Below are positions 37,000 through 50,101 of a DNA stretch of 64,000 bases, one piece after another. The position numbers were made by a program, and so were the translations under genes. The DNA lies in assembly GCA_963966185.1 (NCBI GenBank), contig CAWZYM010000114.1, positions 1,044,501 through 1,108,500 on the forward strand. Reading direction: 5' to 3'. Position 1 is the stretch's first letter. Each line of letters opens with the position of its first letter. This stretch comes from Rhabditoides inermis. Taxonomy: Eukaryota; Nematoda; Chromadorea; Rhabditida; Rhabditidae. The notes beneath the pieces are model-generated. The model did no database searches, was not told the DNA's origin, and was given only the letters and a program-made list of their open reading frames with translations.

Positions 37000-38529
37000 G
37001 CGTCGACTAAAAACGGCATAAGAAACTGATCTGTGAGTATAAATCTTCGAAACACTCGTCGCTACAAATTCGCCCGACGATTTTTTGTCTCTCGCTCCAC
37101 TCTCCTCTTCACGAGATCGACTCGGACCTCGGTCTGGTCGAACTCGTCCGCCCATCAAATGAAGTATGGGCGTCGACTAAAAACGGCATAAGAAACTGAT
37201 CTGAAAGTATGAATCTTCGAAACACTCGTCGCTACAAATTCGCCCGACGATTTTTTGTCTCTCGCTCCACTCTCCTCTTCACGATATCGACTCGGACCTC
37301 GGTCTGGTCGAACTCGTCCGCCCATCAAATGAACTATGGGCGTCGACTAAAAACGGCATAAGAAACTTATCTGTAAGTATGAATCTTCAAAACACTCGTC
37401 GCTACAAATTCGCTCGACGATTTTTTGTCTCTCGCTCCACTCTCCTCTTCACGAGATCGACTCGGACCTCGGTCTGGTCGAACTCGTCCGCCCATCAAAT
37501 GAAATATGGGCGTCGACTAAAAACGGCATAAGAAACTGATCTGTGAGTATAAATCTTCGAAACACTCGTCGCTACAAATTCGCCCGACGATTTTTTGTCT
37601 CTCGCTCAACTCTCCTCTCCGCGAAATAGACTCGGACCTCGGTCTGATCGAACTCGTCCACCCATCAAATGAAATATGGGCGTCGACTAAAAACGGCATA
37701 AGAAACTGATCTGAATGTATGAATCATTGAAACTTTCGTCGCTACAAATTCGCCCGACGATTTTTTGTCTCTCGCTCCACTCTCCTCTCCGCGAAATAGA
37801 CTCGGACCTCGGTCTGGTCGAACTCGTCCGCCCATCAAATGAACTATGGGCGTCGACTAAAAACGGCATAAGAAACTGATCTGAAAGTATGAATCTTCGA
37901 AACACTCGTCGCTACAAATTTGCTCGACGATTTTTTGTCTCTCGCTCCACTCTCCTCTTCACGAGATCGACTCGGACCTCGGTCTGGTCGAACTCGTCCG
38001 CCCATCAAATGAACTATGGGCGTCGACTAAAAACGGCATAAGAAACTGATTTGGAAGTATGAATCTTCGAAACACTCGTCGCTACAAATTCGCTCGACGA
38101 CTTTTTGTCTCTCGCTCCACTCTCCTCTTCACGAGATCGACTCGGACCTCGGTCTGGTCGAACTCGTCCGCCCATCAAATGAACTATGGGCGTCGACTAA
38201 AAACGGCATAAGAAAGTGATCTGAAAGTATGAATCTTCGAAACACTCGTCGCTACAAATTCGCCCGACGATTTTTTGTCTCTCGCTCCACTCTCCTCTCC
38301 GCGAGATAGACTCGGACCTCGGTCTGGTCGAACTCGTCCGCCCATCAAATGAACTATGGGCGTCGACTAAAAACGGCATAAGAAACTGATCTGAAAAAAT
38401 GAATCTTCGAAACACTGGTCGCTACAAATTCGCCCGACGATTTTCTCTCTCTCGCTCCACTCTCCTCTTCACGAGATCGACTCGGACCAAGGTCTGGTCG
38501 AACTCGTCCGCCCATCGAATGAAGTATGG
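37000..38529. repeat. HOR copy 2 of the 35-38 kb unit
   Basis: Repeats 35130-36829 at offsets of 1870 bp, then 1700 bp after the missing monomer. The shared private substitutions ('aatcattgaaac', 'aaatttgctcg', 'gatttggaag') make homology certain. A private change is 'cgtccaccc' near 37658. Array order continues into 38530 without a break. Confidence 0.9.
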
Positions 38530-41500
38530 GCGTCGACTAAAAACGGCAAAAGAAACTGATCTGAAAGTATGAATCTTCGAAACACTCGTCGCTACAAATT
38601 CGCCCGACGATTTTCTCTCTCTCGCTCCACTCTTCTCTCCGCGAGATCGACTCGGACAAAAGTCTGGTCGAACTCGTCCGCCCATCGAATGAAGTATGGG
38701 CGTCGACTAAAAACGGCATAAGAAACTAATCTGAAAGTATGAATCTTCGAAACACTCGTCGCTACAAATTCGCCCGACGATTTTCTCTCTCTCGCTCCAC
38801 CCTCCTCTTCACGAGATCGACTCGGACCAAGGTCTGGTCGAACTCGTCCGCCCATCGAATGAAGTATGGGCGTCGACTAAAAACGGCATAAGAAACTAAT
38901 CTGAAAGTATGAATCTTCGAAACACTCGTCGCTACAAATTCGCCCGACGATTTTCTCTCTCTCGCTCCACCCTCCTCTTCACGAGATCGACTCGGACCAA
39001 GGTCTGGTCGAACTCGTCCGCCCATCGAATGAAGTATGGGCGTCGACTAAAAACGGCATAAGAAACTAATCTGAAAGTATGAATCTTCGAAACACTCGTC
39101 GCTACAAATTCGCCCGACGATTTTCTCTCTCTCGCTCCACTCTTCTCTCCGCGAGATCGACTCGGACCTCGGTGTGGTCGAACTCGTCCGCCCATCAAAT
39201 GAACTATGGGCATCGACTAAAAATGGCATCAGAAACTGATCTGAAAGTATGAATCTTCGAAACACTCGTCGCTACAAATTCGCCCGACGATTTTTTGTCT
39301 CTCGCTCCACTCTCCTCTCCGCAAGATAGACTCGGACCTCGGTCTGGTCGAACTCGTCCGCCCATCAAATGAACTATGGGCGTCGACTAGAAATGGCATG
39401 AGAAACTGATCTGAAAGTATGAATCTTCGAAACACTCGTCGCTACAAATTCGCCCGACGATTTTTTGTCTCTCGCTCCACTCTCCTCTCCGCGAGATAGA
39501 CTCGGACATCGGTCTGGTCGAACTCGTCCGCCCATCAAATGAACTATGGGCGTCGACTAAAAACGGCATAAGAAACTGATCTGAAAGTATGAATCTTCGA
39601 AACACTCGTCGCTACAAATTCGCCCGACGATTTTTTTGTCTCTCGCTCCACTCTCCTCTCCGCGAGATCGACTCGGACCTCGGTCTGGTCGAACTCGTCC
39701 GCCCATCAAATGAACTACGGGCGTCGACTAAAAACGGCATAAGAAACTGATCTGAAAGTATGAATCTTCGAAACACTCGTCGCTACAAATTCGCCCGACG
39801 ATTTTTTGTCTCTCGCTCCACTCTCCTCTCCGCGAGATAGACTCGGACCTCGGTCTGGTCGAACTCGTCCGCCCATCAAATGAACTATGGGCGTCGACTA
39901 AAAACGGCATAAGAAACTGATCTGAAAGTATGAATCTTCGAAACACTCGTCGCTACAAATTCGCCCGACGATTTTTTGTCTCTCGCTCCACTCTCCTCTC
40001 CGCGAGATAGACTCGGACATCGGTCTGGTCGAACTCGTCCGCCCATCAAATGAACTATGGGCGTCGACTAAAAATAGCATCAGAAACTGATCTGAAAGTA
40101 TGAATCTTCGAAACACTCGTCGCTACAAATTCGCCCGACGATTTTTTGTCTCTCGCTCCACTCTCCTCTCCGCGAGATAGACTCGGACCTCGGTCTGGTC
40201 GAACTCGTCCGCCCATCAAATGAACTATGGGCGTCGACTAAAAATGGCATCAGAAACTGATCTGAAAGTATGAATCTTCGAAACACTCGTCGCTACAAAT
40301 TCGCCCGACGATTTTTTGTCTCTCGCTCTACTCTCCTCTTCACGAGATCGACTCGGACCAAGGTCTGGTCGAACTCGTCCGCCCATCGAATGAAGTATGG
40401 GCGTCGACTAAAAACGGCATAAGAAACTAATCTGAAAGTATGAATCTTCGAAACACTCGTCGCTACAAATTCGCCCGACGATTTTCTCTCTCTCGCCCCA
40501 CTCTTCTCTCCGCGAGATCGACTCGGACCTCGGTCTGGTCGAACTCGTCCGCCCATCAAATGAACTATGGGCGTCGACTAAAAATGGCATCAGAAACTGA
40601 TCTGAAAGTATGAATCTTCGAAACACTCGTCGCTACAAATTCGCCCGACGATTTTTTGTCTCTCGCTCTACTCTCCTCTTCACGAGATCGACTCGGACCA
40701 AGGTCTGGTCGAACTCGTCCGCCCATCGAATGAAGTATGGGCGTCGACTAAAAACGGCATAAGAAACTAATCTGAAAGTATGAATCTTCGAAACACTCGT
40801 CGCTACAAATTCGCCCGACGATTTTCTCTCTCTCGCTCCACTCTTCTCTCCGCGAGATCGACTCGGACCTCGGTCTGGTCGAACTCGTCCGCCCATCAAA
40901 TGAACTATGGGCGTCGACTAAAAATGGCATCAGAAACTGATCTGAAAGTATGAATCTTCGAAACACTCGTCGCTACAAATTCGCCCGACGATTTTTTGTC
41001 TCTCGCTCTACTCTCCTCTTCACGAGATCGACTCGGACCTCGGTCTGGTCGAACTCGTCCGCCCATCAAATGAACTATGGGCGTCGACTAAAAATGGCAT
41101 AAGAAACTGATCTGAAATTATGAATCTTCGAAACACTCGTCGCTACAAATTCGTTCGACGATTTTTTGTCTCTCGCTCCACTCTCCTCTCCGCGAGATAG
41201 ACTCGGACCTCGGTCTGGTCGAACTCGTCCGCCCATCAAATGAACTATGGGCGTCGACTAAAAACGGCATAAGAAACTAATCTGAAAGTAAGAATCTTCG
41301 AAACACTCGTCGCTACAAATTCGCCCGACGATTTTCTCTCTCTCGCTCCACTCTTCTCTCCGCGAGATCGACTCGGACCTCGGTCTGGTCGAACTCGTCC
41401 GCCCATCAAATGAACTATGGGCGTCGACTAAAAATGGCATCAGAAACTGATCTGAAAGTATGAATCTTCGAAACACTCGTCGCTACAAATTCGCCCGACG

Positions 41501-41934
41501 ATTTTTTGTCTCTCGCTCCACTCTCCTCTCCGCGAGATAGACTCGGACCTCGGTCTGGTCGAACTCGTCCGCCCATCAAATGAAGTATGGGCGTCGACTA
41601 AAAACGGCATAAGAAACTAATCTGAAAGTATGAATCTTCGAAACACTCGTCGCTACAAATTCGCCCGACGATTTTCTCTCTCTCTCTCGCTCCACTCTTC
41701 TCTCCGCGAGATCGACTCGGACCTCGGTCTGGTCGAACTCGTCCGCCCATCAAATGAACTATGGGCGTCGACTAAAAACGGCATGAGAAACTGATCTGAA
41801 AGTATGAATCTTCGAAACACTCGTCGCTACAAATTCGCCCGACGATTTTTTGTCTCTCGCCCTACTCTCCTCTTCACGAGATCGACTCGGACCTCGGTCT
41901 GGTCGAACTCGTCCGCCCATCAAATGAACTATGG
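38530..41934. repeat. Satellite block with re-used left-array cassettes and a 340 bp dimer
   Basis: Contains another copy of the four-monomer module (39040-39720, gcatcgac at 39210), then 39721-40328, which matches 1191-1798 with one difference seen. A dimeric repeat follows: 40231-40570 and 40571-40910 each pair a 'catcag ... ccaagg' monomer with a 'gaaacta ... CT' monomer. Length variants include a seven-T tract at about 39632 and an expanded CT run at about 41676-41690. Confidence 0.88.
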
Positions 41935-44900
41935 GCGTCGACTAAAAACGGCATAAGAAACTGATCTGAAAGTATGAATCTTCGAAACACTCGTCGCTAC
42001 AAATTCGCCCGACGTTTTTTTGTCTCTCGCTCCACTCTTCTCTCCGCGAGATAGAGTCGGACATCGGTCTGGTCGAACTCGTCCGCCCATCAAATGAACT
42101 ATGGGCGTCGACTAAAAACAGCATAAGAAACTAATCTGAAAGTATGAATCTTCGAAACACTCGTCGCTACAAATTCGCCCGACGATTTTCTCTCTCTCGC
42201 TCCACTCTTCTCTCTGCGAGATCGACTCGGACCTCGGTGTGGTCGAACTCGTCCGCCCATCAAATGAACTATGGGCGTCGACTAAAAACGGCATAAGAAA
42301 CTGATCTGAAAGTATGAATCTTTGAAACACTCGTCGCTACAAATTCGCCCGACGATTTTTTGTCTCTCGCTCCACTCTCCTCTCCGCGAGATAGACTCGG
42401 ACCTCGGTCTGGTCGAACTCGTCCGCCCATCAAATGAACTATGGGCGTCGACTAAAAACGGCATAAGAAACTGATCTGAAAGTATGAATCTTCGAAACAC
42501 TCGTCGCTACAAATTCGCCCGACGATTTTCTCTCTCTCGCTCCACTCTTCTCTCCGCGAGATCGACTCGGGCCTCGGTGTGGTCGAACTCGTCCGCCCAT
42601 CAAATGAACTATGGGCGTCGACTAAAAATGGCATCAGAAACTGATCTGAAAGTATGAATCTTCGAAACACTCGTCGCTACAAATTCGCCCGACGATTTTT
42701 GTCTCTCGCTCCACTCTCCTCTCCGCGAGATAGACTCGGACCTCGGTGTGGTCGAACTCGTCCGCCCATCAAATGAACTATGGGCGTCGACTAAAAATGG
42801 CATCAGAAACTGATCTGAAAGTATGAATCTTCGAAACACTCGTCGCTACAAATTCGCCCGACGATTTTTTGTCTCTCGCTCTACTCTCCTCTTCACGAGA
42901 TCGACTCGGACCTCGGTCTGGTCGAACTCGTCCGCCCATCAAATGAACTATGGGCGTCGACTAAAAACGGCATGAGAAACTGATCTGAAAGTATGAATCT
43001 TCGAAACACTCGTCGCTACAAATTCGCCCGACGATTTTTTGTCTCTCGCTCCACTCTCCTCTCCGCGAGATAGACTCGGACATCGGTCTGGTCGAACTCG
43101 TCCGCCCATCAAATGAACTATGGGCGTCGACTAAAAACGGCATAAGAAACTGATCTGAAAGTATGAATCTTCGAAACACTCGTCGCTACAAGTTCGTCCG
43201 ACGATTTTTTGTCTCTCGCTCCACTCTCCTCTCCGCGAGATAGACTCGGACCTCGGTCTGGTCGAACTCGTCCGCCCATCAAATGAACTATGGGCGTTGA
43301 CTAAAAACGGCATAAGAAACTTATCTGAAAGTATGAATCTTCGAAACACTCGTCGCTACAAATTCGCCCGACGATTTTTTTGTCTCTCGCTCCACTCTCC
43401 TTTCCGCGAGATAGACTCGGACCTCGGTCTGGTCGAACTCGTCCGCCCATCAAATGAACTATGGGCGTCGACTAAAAACGGCATAAGAAACTAATCTGAA
43501 AATATGAATCTTCGAAACACTCGTCGCTACAAATTCGCCCGACGATTTTTTGTCTCTCGCTCTACTCTCCTCTTCACGAGATCGACTCGGACCTCGGTCT
43601 GGTCGAACTCGTCCGCCCATCAAATGAACTATGGGCGTCGACTAAAAACGGCATGAGAAACTGATCTGAAAGTATGAATCTTCGAAACACTCGTCGCTAC
43701 AAATTCGCCCGACGATTTTTTGTCTCTCGCTCCACTCTCCTCTCCGCGAGATAGACTCGGACATCGGTCTGGTCGAACTCGTCCGCCCATCAAATGAACT
43801 ATGGGCGTCGACTAAAAACGGCATAAGAAACTGATCTGAAAGTATGAATCTTCGAAACACTCGTCGCTACAAATTCGCCCGACGATTTTTTGTCTCTCGC
43901 TCCACTCTCCTCTCCGCGAGATAGACTCGGACCTCGGTCTGGTCGAACTCGTCCGCCCATCAAATGAACTATGGGCGTCGACTAAAAACGGCATAAGAAA
44001 CTGATCTGAAAGTATGAATCTTCGAAACACTCGTCGCTACAAATTCGCCCGACGATTTTCTCTCTCTCGCTCCACTCTTCTCTCCGCGAGATCGACTCGG
44101 ACCTCGGTGTGGTCGAACTCGTCCGCCCATCAAATGAACTATGGGCGTCGACTAAAAACGGCATAAGAAGCTGATCTGAAAGTATGAATCTTCGAAACAC
44201 TCGTCGCTACAAATTCGCCCGACGATTTTTTGTCTCTCGCTCCACTCTCCTCTTCACGAGATCGACTCGGACCTCGGTCTGATCGAACTCGTCCGCCCAT
44301 CAAATGAACTATGGGCGTCGACTAAAAACGGCATGAGAAACTGATCTAAAAGTATGAATCTTCGAAACACTCGTCGCTACAAATTCGCCCGACGATTTTT
44401 TGTCTCTCGCTCCACTCTCCTCTTCACTAGATCGACTCGGACCTCGGCCTGGTCGAACTCGTCCGCATATCAAATGAACTATGGGCGTCGACTAAAAACG
44501 GCATGAGAAACTGATCTGAAAGTATGAATCTTCGAAACACTCGTCGCTACAAATTCGCCCGACGATTTTTTGTCTCTCGCTCCACTCTCCTCTTCACGAG
44601 ATCGACTGGGACCTCGGTCTGGTCGAACTCGTCCGCCCATCAAATGAACTTTGGGCGTCGACTAAAAACGGCATAAGAAACTGATCTAAAAGTATGAATC
44701 TTCGAAACACTCGTCGCTACAAATTCGCCAGACGATTTTTTTGTTTCTCGCTCCACTCTCCACTCCGCGAGATCGACTCGGACCTCGGTCTGGTCGAACT
44801 CGTCCGCCCATCAAATGAACTATTGGCGTCGACTAAAAACGGCATAAGAAACTGATCTAAAAGTATGAATCTTCGAAACACTCGTCGCTACAAATTCGCC

Positions 44901-45676
44901 AGACGATTTTTTTGTCTCTCGCTCCACTCTCCACTCCGCGAGATAGACTCGGACCTCGGTCTGGTCGAACTCGTCCGCCCATCAAATGAACTATTGGCGT
45001 CGACTAAAAACGGCATAAGAAACTGATCTGAAAGTATGAATCTTCGAAACACTCGTCGCTACAATTTCGCCCGACGATTTTTTGTCTCTCGCTCCACTCT
45101 CCTCTTCACGAGATCGACTCGGACCTCGGTCTGGTCGAACTCGTCCGCCCATCAAATGAACTATTGGCGTCGACTAAAAACGGCATAAGAAACTGATCTG
45201 AAAGTATGAATCTTCGAAACACTCGTCGCTACAATTTCGCACGACGATTTTTTGTCTCTCGCTCCACTCTCCTCTCCGCGAGATCGACTCGGACCTCGGT
45301 CTGGTCGAACTCGTCCGCCCATCAAATGAACTATTGGCGTCGACTAAAAACGGCATAAGACACTGATCTGAAAGTTTGATTCTTCGAAACACTCGTCGCT
45401 ACAAATTCGCCTGACGATTTTTTGCCTCTCGCTCCACTCTCCTCTCCGCGAGATCGACTCGGACCTCGGTCTGGTCGAACTCGTCCGCCCATCAAATGAA
45501 CTATGGGCGTCGACTAAAAACGGCATAAGAAACTGATCTGGAAGTATGAATCTTCGAAACACTCGTCGCTACAAATTCGCCCGACGATTTTTTGTCTCTC
45601 GCTCCACTCTCCTCTTCACGAGATCGACTCGGACCTCGGTCTGGTCGAACTCGTCCGCCCATCAAATGAACTATGG
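41935..45676. repeat. Large HOR copy 1 (about 22 monomers, 3742 bp)
   Basis: Starts with the three-monomer cassette also found at 4752 and 9003 ('cgtttttttg/gagtcgg', 'aaaacagcat', 'ctttgaaac'). It proceeds through 'gcgttgac' (43294, SalI lost), 'gaagctg', 'cactagatcg ... gcatatc', 'gactgggac', two 'gccagacg' T7 monomers, 'gcacgacg' and 'gacactg ... gtttgatt'. The same order recurs at 45677 and 50102. Monomers 42445-42953 are replaced in copies 2 and 3 by one 'ctgaaaaaatg ... cactggtcg' monomer. Confidence 0.9.
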
Positions 45677-48600
45677 GCGTCGACTAAAAACGGCATAAGA
45701 AACTGATCTGAAAGTATGAATCTTCGAAACACTCGTCGCTACAAATTCGCCCGACGTTTTTTTGTCTCTCGCTCCACTCTTCTCTCCGCGAGATAGAGTC
45801 GGACATCGGTCTGGTCGAACTCGTCCGCCCATCAAATGAACTATGGGCGTCGACTAAAAACAGCATAAGAAACTAATCTGAAAGTATGAATCTTCGAAAC
45901 ACTCGTCGCTACAAATTCGCCCGACGATTTTCTCTCTCTCGCTCCACTCTTCTCTCCGCGAGATCGACTCGGACCTCGGTGTGGTCGAACTCGTCCGCCC
46001 ATCAAATGAACTATGGGCGTCGACTAAAAACGGCATAAGAAACTGATCTGAAAGTATGAATCTTTGAAACACTCGTCGCTACAAATTCGCCCGACGATTT
46101 TTTGTCTCTCGCTCCACTCTCCTCTCCGCGAGATAGACTCGGACCTCGGTCTGGTCGAACTCGTCCGCCCATCAAATGAACTATGGGCGTCGACTAAAAA
46201 CGGCATAAGAAACTGATCTGAAAAAATGAATCTTCGAAACACTGGTCGCTACAAATTCGCCCGACGATTTTCTCTCTCTCGCTCCACTCTCCTCTTCACG
46301 AGATCGACTCGGACCAAGGTCTGGTCGAACTCGTCCGCCCATCGAATGAAGTATGGGCGTCGACTAAAAACGGCATGAGAAACTGATCTGAAAGTATGAA
46401 TCTTCGAAACACTCGTCGCTACAAATTCGCCCGACGATTTTTTGTCTCTCGCTCCACTCTCCTCTCCGCGAGATAGACTCGGACATCGGTCTGGTCGAAC
46501 TCGTCCGCCCATCAAATGAACTATGGGCGTCGACTAAAAACGGCATAAGAAACTGATCTGAAAGTATGAATCTTCGAAACACTCGTCGCTACAAGTTCGT
46601 CCGACGATTTTTTGTCTCTCGCTCCACTCTCCTCTCCGCGAGATAGACTCGGACCTCGGTCTGGTCGAACTCGTCCGCCCATCAAATGAACTATGGGCGT
46701 TGACTAAAAACGGCATAAGAAACTTATCTGAAAGTATGAATCTTCGAAACACTCGTCGCTACAACTTCGCCCGACGATTTTTTTGTCTCTCGCTCCACTC
46801 TCCTTTCCGCGAGATAGACTCGGACCTCGGTCTGGTCGAACTCGTCCGCCCATCAAATGAACTATGGGCGTCGACTAAAAACGGCATAAGAAACTAATCT
46901 GAAAATATGAATCTTCGAAACACTCGTCGCTACAAATTCGCCCGACGATTTTTTGTCTCTCGCTCTACTCTCCTCTTCACGAGATCGACTCGGACCTCGG
47001 TCTGGTCGAACTCGTCCGCCCATCAAATGAACTATGGGCGTCGACTAAAAACGGCATGAGAAACTGATCTGAAAGTATGAATCTTCGAAACACTCGTCGC
47101 TACAAATTCGCCCGACGATTTTTTGTCTCTCGCTCCACTCTCCTCTCCGCGAGATAGACTCGGACATCGGTCTGGTCGAACTCGTCCGCCCATCAAATGA
47201 ACTATGGGCGTCGACTAAAAACGGCATAAGAAACTGATCTGAAAGTATGAATCTTCGAAACACTCGTCGCTACAAATTCGCCCGACGATTTTTTGTCTCT
47301 CGCTCCACTCTCCTCTCCGCGAGATAGACTCGGACCTCGGTCTGGTCGAACTCGTCCGCCCATCAAATGAACTATGGGCGTCGACTAAAAACGGCATAAG
47401 AAACTGATCTGAAAGTATGAATCTTCGAAACACTCGTCGCTACAAATTCGCCCGACGATTTTCTCTCTCTCGCTCCACTCTTCTCTCCGCGAGATCGACT
47501 CGGACCTCGGTGTGGTCGAACTCGTCCGCCCATCAAATGAACTATGGGCGTCGACTAAAAACGGCATAAGAAGCTGATCTGAAAGTATGAATCTTCGAAA
47601 CACTCGTCGCTACAAATTCGCCCGACGATTTTTTGTCTCTCGCTCCACTCTCCTCTTCACGAGATCGACTCGGACCTCGGTCTGATCGAACTCGTCCGCC
47701 CATCAAATGAACTATGGGCGTCGACTAAAAACGGCATAAGAAACTGATCTAAAAGTATGAATCTTCGAAACACTCGTCGCTACAAATTCGCCCGACGATT
47801 TTTTGTCTCTCGCTCCACTCTCCTCTTCACTAGATCGACTCGGACCTCGGCCTGGTCGAACTCGTCCGCATATCAAATGAACTATGGGCGTCGACTAAAA
47901 ACGGCATGAGAAACTGATCTGAAAGTATGAATCTTCGAAACACTCGTCGCTACAAATTCGCCCGACGATTTTTTGTCTCTCGCTCCACTCTCCTCTTCAC
48001 GAGATCGACTGGGACCTCGGTCTGGTCGAACTCGTCCGCCCATCAAATGAACTTTGGGCGTCGACTAAAAACGGCATAAGAAACTGATCTAAAAGTATGA
48101 ATCTTCGAAACACTCGTCGCTACAAATTCGCCAGACGATTTTTTTGTTTCTCGCTCCACTCTCCACTCCGCGAGATCGACTCGGACCTCGGTCTGGTCGA
48201 ACTCGTCCGCCCATCAAATGAACTATTGGCGTCGACTAAAAACGGCATAAGAAACTGATCTAAAAGTATGAATCTTCGAAACACTCGTCGCTACAAATTC
48301 GCCAGACGATTTTTTTGTCTCTCGCTCCACTCTCCACTCCGCGAGATAGACTCGGACCTCGGTCTGGTCGAACTCGTCCGCCCATCAAATGAACTATTGG
48401 CGTCGACTAAAAACGGCATAAGAAACTGATCTGAAAGTATGAATCTTCGAAACACTCGTCGCTACAATTTCGCCCGACGATTTTTTGTCTCTCGCTCCAC
48501 TCTCCTCTTCACGAGATCGACTCGGACCTCGGTCTGGTCGAACTCGTCCGCCCATCAAATGAACTATGGGCGTCGACTAAAAACGGCATAAGAAGCTGAT

Positions 48601-50101
48601 CTGAAAGTATGAATCTTCGAAACACTCGTCGCTACAAATTCGCCCGACGATTTTTTGTCTCTCGCTCCACTCTCCTCTTCACGAGATCGACTCGGACCTC
48701 GGTCTGATCGAACTCGTCCGCCCATCAAATGAACTATGGGCGTCGACTAAAAACGGCATGAGAAACTGATCTAAAAGTATGAATCTTCGAAACACTCGTC
48801 GCTACAAATTCGCCCGACGATTTTTTGTCTCTCGCTCCACTCTCCTCTTCACTAGATCGACTCGGACCTCGGCCTGGTCGAACTCGTCCGCATATCAAAT
48901 GAACTATGGGCGTCGACTAAAAACGGCATGAGAAACTGATCTGAAAGTATGAATCTTCGAAACACTCGTCGCTACAAATTCGCCCGACGATTTTTTGTCT
49001 CTCGCTCCACTCTCCTCTTCACGAGATCGACTGGGACCTCGGTCTGGTCGAACTCGTCCGCCCATCAAATGAACTTTGGGCGTCGACTAAAAACGGCATA
49101 AGAAACTGATCTAAAAGTATGAATCTTCGAAACACTCGTCGCTACAAATTCGCCAGACGATTTTTTTGTTTCTCGCTCCACTCTCCACTCCGCGAGATCG
49201 ACTCGGACCTCGGTCTGGTCGAACTCGTCCGCCCATCAAATGAACTATTGGCGTCGACTAAAAACGGCATAAGAAACTGATCTAAAAGTATGAATCTTCG
49301 AAACACTCGTCGCTACAAATTCGCCAGACGATTTTTTTGTCTCTCGCTCCACTCTCCACTCCGCGAGATAGACTCGGACCTCGGTCTGGTCGAACTCGTC
49401 CGCCCATCAAATGAACTATTGGCGTCGACTAAAAACGGCATAAGAAACTGATCTGAAAGTATGAATCTTCGAAACACTCGTCGCTACAATTTCGCCCGAC
49501 GATTTTTTGTCTCTCGCTCCACTCTCCTCTTCACGAGATCGACTCGGACCTCGGTCTGGTCGAACTCGTCCGCCCATCAAATGAACTATTGGCGTCGACT
49601 AAAAACGGCATAAGAAACTGATCTGAAAGTATGAATCTTCGAAACACTCGTCGCTACAATTTCGCACGACGATTTTTTGTCTCTCGCTCCACTCTCCTCT
49701 CCGCGAGATCGACTCGGACCTCGGTCTGGTCGAACTCGTCCGCCCATCAAATGAACTATTGGCGTCGACTAAAAACGGCATAAGACACTGATCTGAAAGT
49801 TTGATTCTTCGAAACACTCGTCGCTACAAATTCGCCTGACGATTTTTTGCCTCTCGCTCCACTCTCCTCTCCGCGAGATCGACTCGGACCTCGGTCTGGT
49901 CGAACTCGTCCGCCCATCAAATGAACTATGGGCGTCGACTAAAAACGGCATAAGAAACTGATCTGGAAGTATGAATCTTCGAAACACTCGTCGCTACAAA
50001 TTCGCCCGACGATTTTTTGTCTCTCGCTCCACTCTCCTCTTCACGAGATCGACTCGGACCTCGGTCTGGTCGAACTCGTCCGCCCATCAAATGAACTATG
50101 G
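45677..50101. repeat. Large HOR copy 2 (26 monomers, 4425 bp)
   Basis: Same order as copy 1 with an extra internal duplication: the six-monomer run from 'gaagctg' to the 'acaatttcg' monomer at 47548-48569 (1022 bp) is repeated from 48570. The offset to copy 3 is 4425 bp from 45167 through 47263. The private substitution 'acaacttcg' (46763) is shared with copy 3 but not copy 1, so copies 2 and 3 are closest relatives. Confidence 0.9.
48400..48569. repeat. Chimeric monomer at the 1022 bp duplication junction
   Basis: The left part ('acaatttcgcc') is the type found at 44997 and 49432, which ends 'ctattggcg'. The right end reads 'ctatgggcg' and leads into a 'gaagctg' monomer, as does monomer 47378. 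The template switch lies between the 'acaatttcg' site and the final 10 bases. Confidence 0.72.

Noticed and set aside
43297..43494. Plus-strand 65-codon frames near 43297, 46700 and 51125, and the 107-codon frame at 62916-63239
   Set aside because: Same satellite, opposite strand. They appear where the SalI site is mutated to gcgttgac or where T-run indels fuse frames; no independent evidence of coding.
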